NCBI RefSeq assembly: GCF_902364365.1
Contig: NZ_CABJDN010000002.1
Span: 66,815 to 130,814, forward strand
Source: Bacteroides intestinalis
Lineage (GTDB): Bacteria > Bacteroidota > Bacteroidia > Bacteroidales > Bacteroidaceae
Direction of reading: 5' to 3'
Length of the DNA: 64,000 nt
In this document: positions 33,136 to 42,480 of the stretch, piece by piece
Numbering within the stretch: the stretch's first letter is position 1
How the letters are laid out: each line of letters begins with the position of its first letter
The notes under the pieces: model-generated
The model's input: only the letters and a program-made list of their open reading frames with translations
What the model was told of the DNA's origin: nothing
Databases searched by the model: none
Translations under genes and position numbers: made by a program

Positions 33136-34731
33136 ATGAAATATCTATTCATCCTCTTGTTCCTATATCAGGTTATTGGATTATCCGCCAAAGAACGTAC
33201 AGATTCTATACTCTCTGTCCTCGATAGCGAGATAGAACACCGTGAAATCTACTACCAGCAGAAAGAAAAGAAGCTGGAAGACATCAAACAGCAATTCCGA
33301 TACGTCAAGAGCCAACAGGAAAAGTATAATCTCTGCAACCGTCTGTTCAATGAATACATCACTTATCAATACGATTCAGCTTACTCCTACGCCATACAAA
33401 CAGAGGAAATATCACACCGCCTGACCGACACGAACCTATCTATTCAGGCAGATTGCAACCTGTTCTACTGCTATCTTTCCACCGGTTTATTCAAAGAAGC
33501 ATATGATATGATGCGATCCATTCATGTCACAAATGCCCCGGACTCCATTAAGTCAGAATACTACCAGCTCTGTATGAGACTGTATTCTGATATGAGCAGT
33601 TACAATGAAGGCACACCTTTCAATGCTGATTACAACAAAAAGATAACCCTCTACTGTGACTCTGCCCTACTGTATACCCCCGACCATACTTTCTACCACC
33701 AGAAAATAGAAGCTTTCAAATTCAGTGTAGGCGACAATGAGAAGAAGATACAGATGTACAAGCAAATGCTGAATGATTACGATGTTTGTCCGCATGAAAA
33801 AGCAATCATCTACTCCATGCTGGGACGCATGTACATAGGAATGGGAGATTTTGAACACGCCATTTACTACATGGCACTATCAGCTATACAGGATATACGC
33901 TCTGCCACCCGGGAAACGACTGCTAAAAAAGAACTTTCAAGTTATCTGTACGGAAAGGGAGACGTATTACGTGCCAGCAGATATATTCAGATTGCCCTGG
34001 AGGAAACAAACTTCTACAATGCCCGACACCGTAAGATGGAAATAAACACTATACTCCCCATCATTGAGAAGCAACGCCTCACCATGATAGAGGAGAGGAA
34101 AAAGGAAGTTACAATATCATTGGCAGTAATGAGCCTGCTGGTCATCTCACTTTTAGTCACCCTGTCCATCATTTATAAACAGATGAAAAAGTTGCGGACA
34201 GCCAAGCAGTCCATCCAGCAGCAATTCAATGAGATATCAGAAGTAAATGGAAAGTTGCAGGAGACTAATGAAATCAAAGACCAGTATATCTTCCAGTCTC
34301 TTTATGGCAAGTCCGATTACCTGGACAAAGTCGAGAATCTGCTGAAAAAGCAGGATCGTAAATTGAAAGCACGCCAATTCAATGATTTACAAATCACGCA
34401 TAAGGAGTTCGATATAAAGTCCGAACGGGAAAATATGTTCTCATCCTTCGACCAGACTTTCCTGAAACTCTTCCCGAATTTCCTGACGGAATACAATAAG
34501 TTCTTCCGCCCGGACGACCAGGTGATTCTGGATGAGGCAGGCAACCTGCCACCAGAGTTGCGCATCTTTGCCCTGATTCGTTTGGGAGTAACCGAGAACG
34601 AGCGGATTGCCAAGTTCCTCAACTTATCTATTAATACCATATATGTATATAAGGCACGGGTAAAAGGAAAGACAATTGTGCCGAAAGAAGAGTTCGAAGA
34701 ATACATTATGCAAATAAAGAAAGGAATTTAG
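33136..34731 (+). CDS. DUF6377-type membrane regulator of PUL 1 (TPR, one membrane helix, C-terminal HTH)
   Basis: A 531-residue protein with a signal peptide (about 1-19), helical TPR-like repeats in the periplasm to about residue 320, one membrane helix (VTISLAVMSLLVISLLVTLS), a coiled coil and a cytoplasmic end with a LuxR-like helix-turn-helix (LGVTENERIAKFLNLSINTI). This layout is that of the DUF6377 proteins encoded beside susC genes in Bacteroides, thought to sense glycan and turn on the PUL. It is immediately upstream of susC on the same strand. Confidence 0.9.
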   Translation: MKYLFILLFLYQVIGLSAKERTDSILSVLDSEIEHREIYYQQKEKKLEDIKQQFRYVKSQQEKYNLCNRLFNEYITYQYDSAYSYAIQTEEISHRLTDTNLSIQADCNLFYCYLSTGLFKEAYDMMRSIHVTNAPDSIKSEYYQLCMRLYSDMSSYNEGTPFNADYNKKITLYCDSALLYTPDHTFYHQKIEAFKFSVGDNEKKIQMYKQMLNDYDVCPHEKAIIYSMLGRMYIGMGDFEHAIYYMALSAIQDIRSATRETTAKKELSSYLYGKGDVLRASRYIQIALEETNFYNARHRKMEINTILPIIEKQRLTMIEERKKEVTISLAVMSLLVISLLVTLSIIYKQMKKLRTAKQSIQQQFNEISEVNGKLQETNEIKDQYIFQSLYGKSDYLDKVENLLKKQDRKLKARQFNDLQITHKEFDIKSERENMFSSFDQTFLKLFPNFLTEYNKFFRPDDQVILDEAGNLPPELRIFALIRLGVTENERIAKFLNLSINTIYVYKARVKGKTIVPKEEFEEYIMQIKKGI

Positions 34732-34874
34732 CCCCGAATATATCTGAAAAGGCTCTAAAACAGACCTTAATTTTCTGTTGAAAGGAGGAATGCATTGATT
34801 TGAATATCAGCGTATTCTTCCTTTTATCATTCTATATCCCGTCTTCATTGCTTTTTTCTCCCTCCCATCCGAAA

Positions 34875-34882
34875 TACCTTTG
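34875..34882 (+). promoter_or_regulatory. -7 box (TACCTTTG) for the PUL 1 operon
   Basis: It lies 52 nt before the susC ATG at 34935, so the alternative start at 34800 would be upstream of the promoter. The -33 element is weak, as expected for an activated PUL promoter. Confidence 0.55.
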
Positions 34883-34934
34883 TCCCAAGGAAAAAAATTC
34901 TTTGAACCTATTAACTCATTTAAATCATTGTACC

Positions 34935-37900
34935 ATGAAAAAGAAAACTAAGATTTATCCTTGGAAAATGTACTTTCATGTACTCCTTGGAATGTTCTTC
35001 CTGCTCCCTGCATTACTGAATGCCCAAAATGCAACAGTCAAAGTATCAGGAATAGTGACGGACACCAACAATGAACCTCTGATCGGTGTATCCGTTGCAG
35101 AAAAAGGAACCACTAACGGAGCCATAACTGATGTCGACGGTAAATATTCGCTGACCGTCCGTCCCACAAGTACCCTACGCTTCTCCTTCATCAGTTACAA
35201 AACGCAGGAAGTGAAAGTAGACGGGCGTAAGACTATCAATATTCGTATGGAAGACGATGTGCAGGCTCTGAACGAAGTAGTCGTTATCGGGTACGGAACG
35301 CTGGATAAGAAAGAACTTACTTCTGCCGTATCACATATCTCCAGTAAGGATTTTCTCCATATCAGCAGTCTGGACCCTTCCATGATGATACAGGGAAAAG
35401 TGGCCGGAGTATCCGTAACCAACACAGCTGCCGCCGACCCTAACAACCAGGCAAGTATCCAGATTCGCGGCATTTCCTCACGCGCTGCCGGATTGGGCCC
35501 GCTGATCGTAATCGACGGCATTCCCGGTGGTAACCTGACGAATATCAATCCCAACGATATCGCCTCCATGGATATTCTGAAAGACGGTGCAGCCTCCGCC
35601 ATCTACGGCACACGGGGTAGCAACGGTGTAATCGTCATCACAACCAAGAAGGGATCACGCGACGGTAAATTCCATGCTACCTATAATGGTATGCTGACCG
35701 CCAGTATTCCTCTGCATGAACTCGACCCACTGACTGCCGAAGAGTTCCGCGAATACCGTGTTCCCAACAATCCGACCAGTGACCTGGGTGGAGCTACCAA
35801 TTGGATTGACGAGATTACCCGTACCGGTTTCACCCACCAGCATACCGTCACATTATCCGGCGGCACCAGCCAGAGTAATTACCGCGTCAGCGTGGATTAC
35901 CGCAATGCAACCGGTATCGATATACGTTCCAGTCGCGAAGAGTATGGTGCACGCGCCTCTATCAACCATACCACTAAAAACGGACTGTTAGATTTCTCCG
36001 TAAATATCGCACCGCGTATCGCTTACCGTGAAAATTCCTCCTGGGATGCATTCAAGATAGCCATGGATGCCAACCCCACTACCCCACTGTTTGATCCGGA
36101 AAATCCGAATCTTTATTCTGACTTCACCGGCCAGGAAGCCTTATGGAATCCTGTAGAGGAACTGAAGCTGGAACAAAACGGTGGTGAAACCAAACTATTG
36201 GACTGGGATGCCACTGTGAAGCTAAACTTACTTCCCCTACTCGCCAAAGATGGTCATTCCATTCATTCCCTCAGTACGCAACTGACTTTTGCCGACCAGC
36301 AATCAGATAATTTCGATTACTGGTTCCGTCCTTCCACAAGCCGCCTGGCTATGAAGAACGACTATAAAGGAGAAGCCAGCCGCACTTACAGCAAGTACCG
36401 CCAGCATAGTCTTGAATGGTTGGGCAACTACGCTATGGAACTGAAGGGACACCGTGCCCGCGCCATGGTAGGCTACTCGTACCAATACTTCCAGAATTCA
36501 GGTCTGAATGCCGCCAATAAGGATTTCTCTTCCGACGGACTTCTGTACAACAACCTCGGTTCCGGTGAATGGGCCAAGGAAGAAGGACGCAACGAAATGG
36601 GTACCAACAAAAGCGATTCTAAACTGATTGCTTTCTTCGGCCGCCTGAGCTATGACTACAAAAACCGCTACCTGATGACCGCTTCTTTGAGATACGAAGG
36701 TTCTTCCCGCTTCGGAGATGACAATAAATGGGGTTATTTCCCCGCTGTATCTGCCGGTTGGCGTATCAGCGAAGAAGCTTTCATGAAAGACATCACATGG
36801 ATTGATGACCTGAAAATACGTGGTGACTACGGTGTAACCGGTAATCAGGATTTCAGCAATTACCTGTCTTTGTCTACTATGAGCAGTTTCGGCAGTTACT
36901 ACTACAACGGTCAGTACTTCACCGTATGGGGTGCAGGTAAGAATCCTAATCCGGGGCTGAAATGGGAAAAAGGTAAAAACTGGAACATCGGCATGGACTT
37001 CAGCATGTTCAAAGGAATATTGAGCGGTTCGGTCAATTACTACAACCGTAAGCAACAGGATTTGCTGGGCGACTACAATGTGCCCGTTCCTCCATACTTG
37101 TTCTCTACCACTTTTGTCAACGTAGGCACCATGCGCAACACCGGTATTGAAGTCGATCTGAATATCCAGGCGGTGAAGATGAAAGATTTCAGCTATACCA
37201 TCAATCTGGTAGGCGCCACCAATGAGAACAAGTTCCTCAAATTCTCCAACAACGAGTTCACCGGACAGAACTATTACGATTTGGCGAATATGGAAAGTCC
37301 GAATCAACCGGGCAAGTTGCAACGCATAGAAGAAGGACAACGCCTGGGTAACTATTACACCTGGAAGTATGCCGGTATTGATGCCGATGGAGACTGGGTA
37401 GTATGGAACAAAGACAATACGGAGATGATTAAAATATCTGATGCCAAAGAAGAAGACAAACGGGTAACCGGTAACGGACTTCCCAAATTCACAGCTTCCA
37501 TGACCAATACCTTGACGTATAAGAACTGGGGACTGACCATCTTCCTGCGTGGTGCTTTCGGCTTCGACCTCTTCAATGTACACGACTTCTACTGGGGCAT
37601 TCCCAGTATGCAAAGCAATGTGCTGAAAAAGGCATATACCAAGAACGCAGCCATTAAGAAAGGTAAGAATGTGCTGACCGACTATTTCATTGAACGCGGT
37701 GACTATGTGAAGCTCGATATGGTAACCCTGAGCTACACTTTCCAGATCAATAACAAATGGCTGGACAGTGCCCGCCTCTACATCACCGGAAAGAATCTTG
37801 CCACCATTACAGGTTTCAATGGTGTGGATCCTTCGACTTACCAGACCAACGGATTGACTCCGGGTGTGAACCTGAACGGTACGGAAGGTACCCGCCGATA

Positions 37901-37949
37901 CTATCCCTCCACTACACAGGTCATGTTCGGTGTTCAATTAGACTTCTAA
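34935..37949 (+). CDS. SusC-family TonB-linked outer-membrane transporter (PUL 1)
   Basis: A 1004-residue protein from MKKKTKIYPWKMY with a signal peptide ending LLNAQ. The upstream start at 34800 adds 45 residues without signal character. Residues about 30-105 form the carboxypeptidase-like N domain (VSGIVTDTNNEPLIGVSV), followed by the plug with EVVVIGYGT and VIDGIPGGNL, then GTRGSNGVIVITTKKG and the 22-strand barrel. It imports oligosaccharides released at the cell surface, in complex with the SusD downstream. A TACCTTTG box precedes it. Confidence 0.96.
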   Translation: MKKKTKIYPWKMYFHVLLGMFFLLPALLNAQNATVKVSGIVTDTNNEPLIGVSVAEKGTTNGAITDVDGKYSLTVRPTSTLRFSFISYKTQEVKVDGRKTINIRMEDDVQALNEVVVIGYGTLDKKELTSAVSHISSKDFLHISSLDPSMMIQGKVAGVSVTNTAAADPNNQASIQIRGISSRAAGLGPLIVIDGIPGGNLTNINPNDIASMDILKDGAASAIYGTRGSNGVIVITTKKGSRDGKFHATYNGMLTASIPLHELDPLTAEEFREYRVPNNPTSDLGGATNWIDEITRTGFTHQHTVTLSGGTSQSNYRVSVDYRNATGIDIRSSREEYGARASINHTTKNGLLDFSVNIAPRIAYRENSSWDAFKIAMDANPTTPLFDPENPNLYSDFTGQEALWNPVEELKLEQNGGETKLLDWDATVKLNLLPLLAKDGHSIHSLSTQLTFADQQSDNFDYWFRPSTSRLAMKNDYKGEASRTYSKYRQHSLEWLGNYAMELKGHRARAMVGYSYQYFQNSGLNAANKDFSSDGLLYNNLGSGEWAKEEGRNEMGTNKSDSKLIAFFGRLSYDYKNRYLMTASLRYEGSSRFGDDNKWGYFPAVSAGWRISEEAFMKDITWIDDLKIRGDYGVTGNQDFSNYLSLSTMSSFGSYYYNGQYFTVWGAGKNPNPGLKWEKGKNWNIGMDFSMFKGILSGSVNYYNRKQQDLLGDYNVPVPPYLFSTTFVNVGTMRNTGIEVDLNIQAVKMKDFSYTINLVGATNENKFLKFSNNEFTGQNYYDLANMESPNQPGKLQRIEEGQRLGNYYTWKYAGIDADGDWVVWNKDNTEMIKISDAKEEDKRVTGNGLPKFTASMTNTLTYKNWGLTIFLRGAFGFDLFNVHDFYWGIPSMQSNVLKKAYTKNAAIKKGKNVLTDYFIERGDYVKLDMVTLSYTFQINNKWLDSARLYITGKNLATITGFNGVDPSTYQTNGLTPGVNLNGTEGTRRYYPSTTQVMFGVQLDF

Positions 37950-37976
37950 ATGTATAACCTTAAAAACAATAGAAAT

Positions 37977-39707
37977 ATGAAACTCAAGAATATATTAACC
38001 GGTTCGCTGGCAGGAGTATTGCTTCTCGGCTCCCTCAGCGCATGCACCGACCTTACGGAAACGGTATACGACCAAATCATGTCTACCAACTATTACAATA
38101 CAAAGGATGATATTATCAAAGCCACATTCCGCCCCTTCGAACATGGATTCTACAGTATCGGGCCGCGCCAAGTTTTGCAAGAGTGTTGTGCCGATCAATT
38201 GGGTACCTGGGCACGCGATGGCTGGTGGTATGACAATGCCAAATGGCAATATCTGCACTACCATACCTGGGCTGCCGACAATGAATCCATCAAAAGTGAA
38301 TGGGAAAACTGTTTCACCGGAATTATGCAGGCCAATTCCGTCATAGATGACCTGCAAAAGCTGGACCCTGCCAAATTCAACATGTCACAGCCGGAAATGG
38401 ATAACTTCATCGCGCAGAACAAGGCATTACGTGCATGGTTCTACATTCGCCTGCTGGATGCTTTCCGCAATGTACCGTTAGCTGTCAGCCTGGATCAGAG
38501 CAAGAACTCCGTCGGACAAGTGACGCCGCAGGAACTGTTCAGCTTTATCGAAACGGAACTGAAAACATCTATCGAAGCATTGCCTGCCAAGAATGGTAAT
38601 GCCGGAAACGGGATAGCACAAGGTCAATGGACCAAAGCCGGCGCAGCCGCATTGTTAGTACGCCTCTATCTGAACGCAGAAAAATGGACCGGTACTTCTA
38701 AATATACGGAATGCGCCACCTATGCCCAAAATATTCTGGACGGTGACTATGGCTTCTACGAACTGGGAAAGACTTGGGACGAAGTGTTCGACTGGACAAA
38801 CGATAAATGCAACGAAACCATCTTTGCTTTCCCGTCGTCCTACGGGCGTAGCTACTGGCACTATTCGGGTGATACATACTGGTGGGCCGTCCCTGTCAAT
38901 GCACGTTTCTACTTCGGCGCTTTCAAACAAGGAGACTTCAATACCAAATATGCCTTGCAGCCCAGTCTCGACCTGAACAATAATGAATACAGCTTCAAAC
39001 TCGGCAAGTTTGTCAGCAAATTCAAGAAATATCCGAAAGATTACCGCCTGACCATGTACCGGAATCTGGGCAACAGTACCCGTGAAGGTATGTTCCTTTA
39101 CGGCTACCTGCCTTATATCGCCGATGACGGCACCGAAAAGAAAGTAACTTCCCCCGTAGGAGGATATGAAATCTACATCCGCGACCAGGTAGGAGTATTT
39201 CACGAACTCGCTCCGGACGAACTTCCCGCTGACCGCACTTCAAACATGAATACCGGCGACCATAACTCCGGATGGCATTTCGTGAAGTATCCCATCTACA
39301 GGGATGATGACGAAGGTAAACGTGAAGCCGATTACAATGAAATTCGTCTGGCGGAAATCTATTACTCACTGGCTGAATGCAAGTTCAAAGCAAACGATGT
39401 GGACGGAGCGGCAAAACTGCTGAATGCGGTACGCAAACGTAACTATCCGCAAGATACATGGGCAGAATGCCTGTACAAGCCCGAAGGTACAGTAACCCTG
39501 ACGCAAGATGAGCTTTACGATGAATGGGGACGTGAGTTCCTTGCCGAAGGACGCCGCCGGACCGACCTTATCCGCTGGGGATTGTACTGTACGGAAGAAT
39601 GGTGGGACAAGAAACCCGATGCAGACTCACACTGGGATATCTTCCCTATCCCACGGGATATGATGGGAGCGGATCATACACTGAAACAGAACCCGGGATA
39701 TAATTAA
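37977..39707 (+). CDS. SusD/RagB family glycan-binding lipoprotein (PUL 1)
   Basis: A 576-residue surface lipoprotein, lid of the SusC transporter. The start MKLKNILTGS gives a lipobox LSAC; an alternative ATG at 37950, directly after the susC stop, would add 9 residues before the signal peptide. The SusD TPR core shows ALRAWFYIRLLDAFRNVPLA and IRLAEIYYSLAEC, with the C-terminal EFLAEGRRRTDLIRWG and IFPIPRDMM typical of the family. It is 27 nt after susC. Confidence 0.96.
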   Translation: MKLKNILTGSLAGVLLLGSLSACTDLTETVYDQIMSTNYYNTKDDIIKATFRPFEHGFYSIGPRQVLQECCADQLGTWARDGWWYDNAKWQYLHYHTWAADNESIKSEWENCFTGIMQANSVIDDLQKLDPAKFNMSQPEMDNFIAQNKALRAWFYIRLLDAFRNVPLAVSLDQSKNSVGQVTPQELFSFIETELKTSIEALPAKNGNAGNGIAQGQWTKAGAAALLVRLYLNAEKWTGTSKYTECATYAQNILDGDYGFYELGKTWDEVFDWTNDKCNETIFAFPSSYGRSYWHYSGDTYWWAVPVNARFYFGAFKQGDFNTKYALQPSLDLNNNEYSFKLGKFVSKFKKYPKDYRLTMYRNLGNSTREGMFLYGYLPYIADDGTEKKVTSPVGGYEIYIRDQVGVFHELAPDELPADRTSNMNTGDHNSGWHFVKYPIYRDDDEGKREADYNEIRLAEIYYSLAECKFKANDVDGAAKLLNAVRKRNYPQDTWAECLYKPEGTVTLTQDELYDEWGREFLAEGRRRTDLIRWGLYCTEEWWDKKPDADSHWDIFPIPRDMMGADHTLKQNPGYN

Positions 39708-39744
39708 TACGAACCGGTAAAAAGCATCTCTTTAGGTGAACGAT

Positions 39745-39876
39745 AGTTTCATCGTTTGAAACTACCAGTTTCACACCGAGAAACAAACTGTTTCATTGCT
39801 TGAAACTACCAGTTTCATGCCTTGAAACAAAGAGTTTCACGCCGGGAAACAAACTGTTCCCTCAAAGGAAACTCAA
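39745..39876. repeat. 22-bp tandem hairpin array (array C, six units)
   Basis: Six contiguous 22-bp units start at 39745, 39767, 39789, 39811, 39833 and 39855. Units 1-5 have perfect GTTTC-N7-GAAAC hairpins; unit 6 has one arm change. Loops vary and the 5-nt linkers alternate. The array occupies most of the 223-nt gap between susD and the SusE/F-like gene, inside an operon. Unit layout (5-7-5 plus 5) equals array A. Confidence 0.92.
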
Positions 39877-39930
39877 ACGCCGATGAAAGGCTCTCGGATA
39901 TAACAACTTACAATTTAAAATCAGATAACC

Positions 39931-40803
39931 ATGAAGAAAATAATCAATAAGCTTATATTCATCTTTGCCTTCCTCCCTCTACTGGCAGGATGCGAGAAAG
40001 ATAAAGAAATTGTTGTAGTGGAACCCGTTGAAAACTACACGCAACTGTACGGACTCGGCACTATATTCAGTTGGGATTCCAATGTCCCCACAGAACTGAA
40101 GTTGATTGAGCAGAATACGTTCACCATAGATAAAGTCATCAAATACTCCGAAGAGAACAAGCAATTCAAATTTATCCTCGAAAAGGGAGACTGGGACAAA
40201 GTGCGTTATCTGGTACCTACTTCAACCGATGATGGTACCGCCGTGAAAGTCATCACTCCCGGAGAATACGATATGCTGATGTGCTCCGAAATGACAGGCG
40301 ACCTGCGCGACCACTTCTGGGGAATACCCGAAGGAAGCGATGGCACCTATCGGATTACAGTAAACGTAAAGAAGCTGAAACTAACCCTCGAAAAAATCAG
40401 CGATGAAACAGAAGAACCGGAACCGGAGATTAAGACAATTTATGGTTTAGGAAGTGCATTCGGATGGGACTCCGGCAATCCGACCGGATTAACACCCGAT
40501 CCGGATGAAGAAGGAATCTATACGGCAGAGGTAAACCTCATCTACAGTGACGAAAACAAGCAATTCAAATTCTGCCTTGAAAAGGGAGATTGGGATAAAG
40601 TTAATTATCTGGTGCCTGAAAGTGTAGATCATAACGGAAACGTCAAGATTGTGACACCCGGTGAATATCCCATGTTTAAATGTTCAGAAATGGAAGGTAA
40701 CCTGCGCGACCACTTCTGGGGTATTCCCGAAGGAACGGACGGCAAATACAAGTTAACCGTAAATACCCAAACTCTGAAACTGAAAGTAGAAAAAGTTAAT
40801 TAA
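39931..40803 (+). CDS. SusE/SusF-like starch-binding-type lipoprotein with duplicated domain (PUL 1)
   Basis: A 290-residue lipoprotein (lipobox LLAGC). It contains two tandem copies of the same beta domain, residues about 38-155 and 163-290. Both copies share YGLGxxFxWDS, ENKQFKF, LEKGDWDKV, YLVP, TPGEY and LRDHFWGIPEG, the last with near-identical DNA. The fold matches the C-terminal carbohydrate-binding domains of SusE and SusF. It binds glycan on the cell surface beside the SusCD complex. The 22-bp array separates it from susD; GH27 follows 18 nt later. Confidence 0.88.
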   Translation: MKKIINKLIFIFAFLPLLAGCEKDKEIVVVEPVENYTQLYGLGTIFSWDSNVPTELKLIEQNTFTIDKVIKYSEENKQFKFILEKGDWDKVRYLVPTSTDDGTAVKVITPGEYDMLMCSEMTGDLRDHFWGIPEGSDGTYRITVNVKKLKLTLEKISDETEEPEPEIKTIYGLGSAFGWDSGNPTGLTPDPDEEGIYTAEVNLIYSDENKQFKFCLEKGDWDKVNYLVPESVDHNGNVKIVTPGEYPMFKCSEMEGNLRDHFWGIPEGTDGKYKLTVNTQTLKLKVEKVN

Positions 40804-40821
40804 CCCCCAAACTTTACCATT

Positions 40822-42213
40822 ATGAACCATTTGAAGTTACTATTAGGTTTTGCAACCTTATTCTTATTATCCTTTCCCCAGTCTTCCATAGCTCGTGACA
40901 GTCCCTTCACCCGTCACGGTACGGGACCCAGATACTGGATTGCCTACGAAGAGTGTTTTGTAACCAACGTTCCTCTCAGTGAGGAGCGCTGGAAAGCAAA
41001 CATCGACTGGATGGAGAAGACTTTCAAACCCTACGGTTACGACATGATCTGCAACGACGGATGGATAGAAGCTGCACAAACCGTCAATGAGAACGGCTAT
41101 ATCACCAAGTACAACAGCAACTGGAAAAACGGTTTCAGCTACTGGACTAAATACCTGCAAGAACGGGACATGAAGATGGGAGTCTATTACAACCCCATGT
41201 GGCTGACCCGTGCCGCCTATGAACAGAACCTGCCTGTAAAAGGAACTTCTTACCGTACCCGAGACATTGTGGGCTACAAATCATTCAACGATCCTCTGTA
41301 TTGGGTGGATGTGGATAAGCCGGGAGCCAAAGAATGGATTCAGAATTATGTCCACTATTTCAAGGAGATGGGTGTCACCTATCTCCGCATAGATTTTCTG
41401 GAAAACTATGAAACCAACTATGGAACCCGCCGCTACGAACAAGCATTGGCATGGATTGCCGAAGCTGCCGGAGATGATCTTTTCCTCAGTCTTGTGATGC
41501 CTCACTGTTATAATCATGCCAAGACGGAATTGAAATACGGGGATATGATACGCATTGACGATGACTGCTTCGACGGTGACTGGGACTTTGTCAGCAACCG
41601 CCGCCGCGGGCAGCAGAAAGACCATTGGCCGCAATTCGGTAATGCTTTCGACGGATTCATTGGTTTTGCCGATGTCGGTGCACGAGGGCAAATGATACTG
41701 GACGGTGACTTTATGCGTATGAATAAACTGGCAAATGACAACGAACGCCGCTTCCTTTTCTCGCTGATGATTATGGGAGGTTCTGCACTTGCCATTGCCG
41801 ACCAGTATGATACGATTGGAGATCACGCCTGGGTTTACCAGAATCCGGAAATGAACGAGTTGAACAGTCTCGGTTTTGCCGCCAAACCATTGAGTTACGA
41901 CTTTCGGGATGCTGCGAACAGTTCCCGATGGATCGGACAGTTGCCTAACGGGGACTGGGTGGTAGGATTATTCAACCGTGAAAGTACTCCACAAACACGC
42001 AGCATTGACTTCCATCGTGAACTGGGCATTGAAGACGGGCAAGCCGTCAATGTACGGGATTTATGGGAACGCAAAGACTTAGGAGGTATGTCGGGAACAT
42101 ACACCGTAGAATTGCGACCCCATGAATGTAAAGTAATCCGTATTCAACACAACACCCTGAAAATGGAAGCAGAAACAGCTTCCGTAAGGGGTGGAGCAAA
42201 ATCAATCAAGTAA
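40822..42213 (+). CDS. GH27 family glycoside hydrolase, C terminus altered by a repeat element
   Basis: A 463-residue protein with a signal peptide ending SSIAR. The GH27 TIM barrel shows WMEKTFKPYGYDMICNDGW, the nucleophile D191 in YLRIDFLENY and the acid/base in IRIDDDC (D246-D248), then a C-terminal beta domain to about residue 440. GH27 includes alpha-galactosidases, beta-arabinopyranosidases and isomalto-dextranases, so the substrate is open. The last residues KMEAETASVRGGAKSIK look like the first strand of a CBM35-type domain, and the TAA stop (42211-42213) lies inside the terminal repeat of the inserted element. Confidence 0.88.
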   Translation: MNHLKLLLGFATLFLLSFPQSSIARDSPFTRHGTGPRYWIAYEECFVTNVPLSEERWKANIDWMEKTFKPYGYDMICNDGWIEAAQTVNENGYITKYNSNWKNGFSYWTKYLQERDMKMGVYYNPMWLTRAAYEQNLPVKGTSYRTRDIVGYKSFNDPLYWVDVDKPGAKEWIQNYVHYFKEMGVTYLRIDFLENYETNYGTRRYEQALAWIAEAAGDDLFLSLVMPHCYNHAKTELKYGDMIRIDDDCFDGDWDFVSNRRRGQQKDHWPQFGNAFDGFIGFADVGARGQMILDGDFMRMNKLANDNERRFLFSLMIMGGSALAIADQYDTIGDHAWVYQNPEMNELNSLGFAAKPLSYDFRDAANSSRWIGQLPNGDWVVGLFNRESTPQTRSIDFHRELGIEDGQAVNVRDLWERKDLGGMSGTYTVELRPHECKVIRIQHNTLKMEAETASVRGGAKSIK

Positions 42214-42465
42214 ATGATAATTTAGCGGGCTGAATTTTAAGCCTGAAAGGCTTGCATTATATAGCGTAGGGCATCGCCCTACGTAATGTGCATCCCCATT
42301 TCTAAGCCCTGAAAGGGCGATATAAAGGTTGATGCTTAATTGCGCCCTTTCAGGGCTTAAATTAAAGATATACATAATCACGTAGGGCGTTGCCCTACGC
42401 TATGTAATATCAGGCTTTCAGCCTGTCTTGATTTCAGGTATTCAGTTCCCTAAATTATCATTTAC
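42210..42465. mobile_element. Palindrome-rich dispersed element, copy 2, inserted in PUL 1
   Basis: This 256-bp element has perfect 16-bp terminal inverted repeats, GTAAATGATAATTTAG at 42210-42225 and its complement at 42450-42465. The core 42211-42424 matches copy 1 at 2543-2756 over 214 bp, with the same nested CGTAGGGC/GCCCTACG hairpins. TCAATCAA flanks it at 42202-42209 and 42471-42478, a possible target duplication although the right copy is 5 nt away. Its left end provides the stop codon of the GH27 gene. No ORF inside. Confidence 0.85.
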
Positions 42466-42480
42466 AGAATTCAATCAACA

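Noticed and set aside
34800..34934. Upstream start for the PUL 1 SusC adding 45 residues
   Set aside because: The added part is not a signal peptide, and the likely promoter box (34875-34882) lies within it.
36498..37937. A 479-codon open frame antisense to the PUL 1 SusC
   Set aside because: It lies wholly opposite a clear SusC gene, has no start signals, and its translation shows no domain; it is a by-product of codon use on the coding strand.
39745..39876. CRISPR array with GTTTC-type repeats
   Set aside because: Spacing between palindromes is 5 nt and loops 7 nt, far below spacer length.
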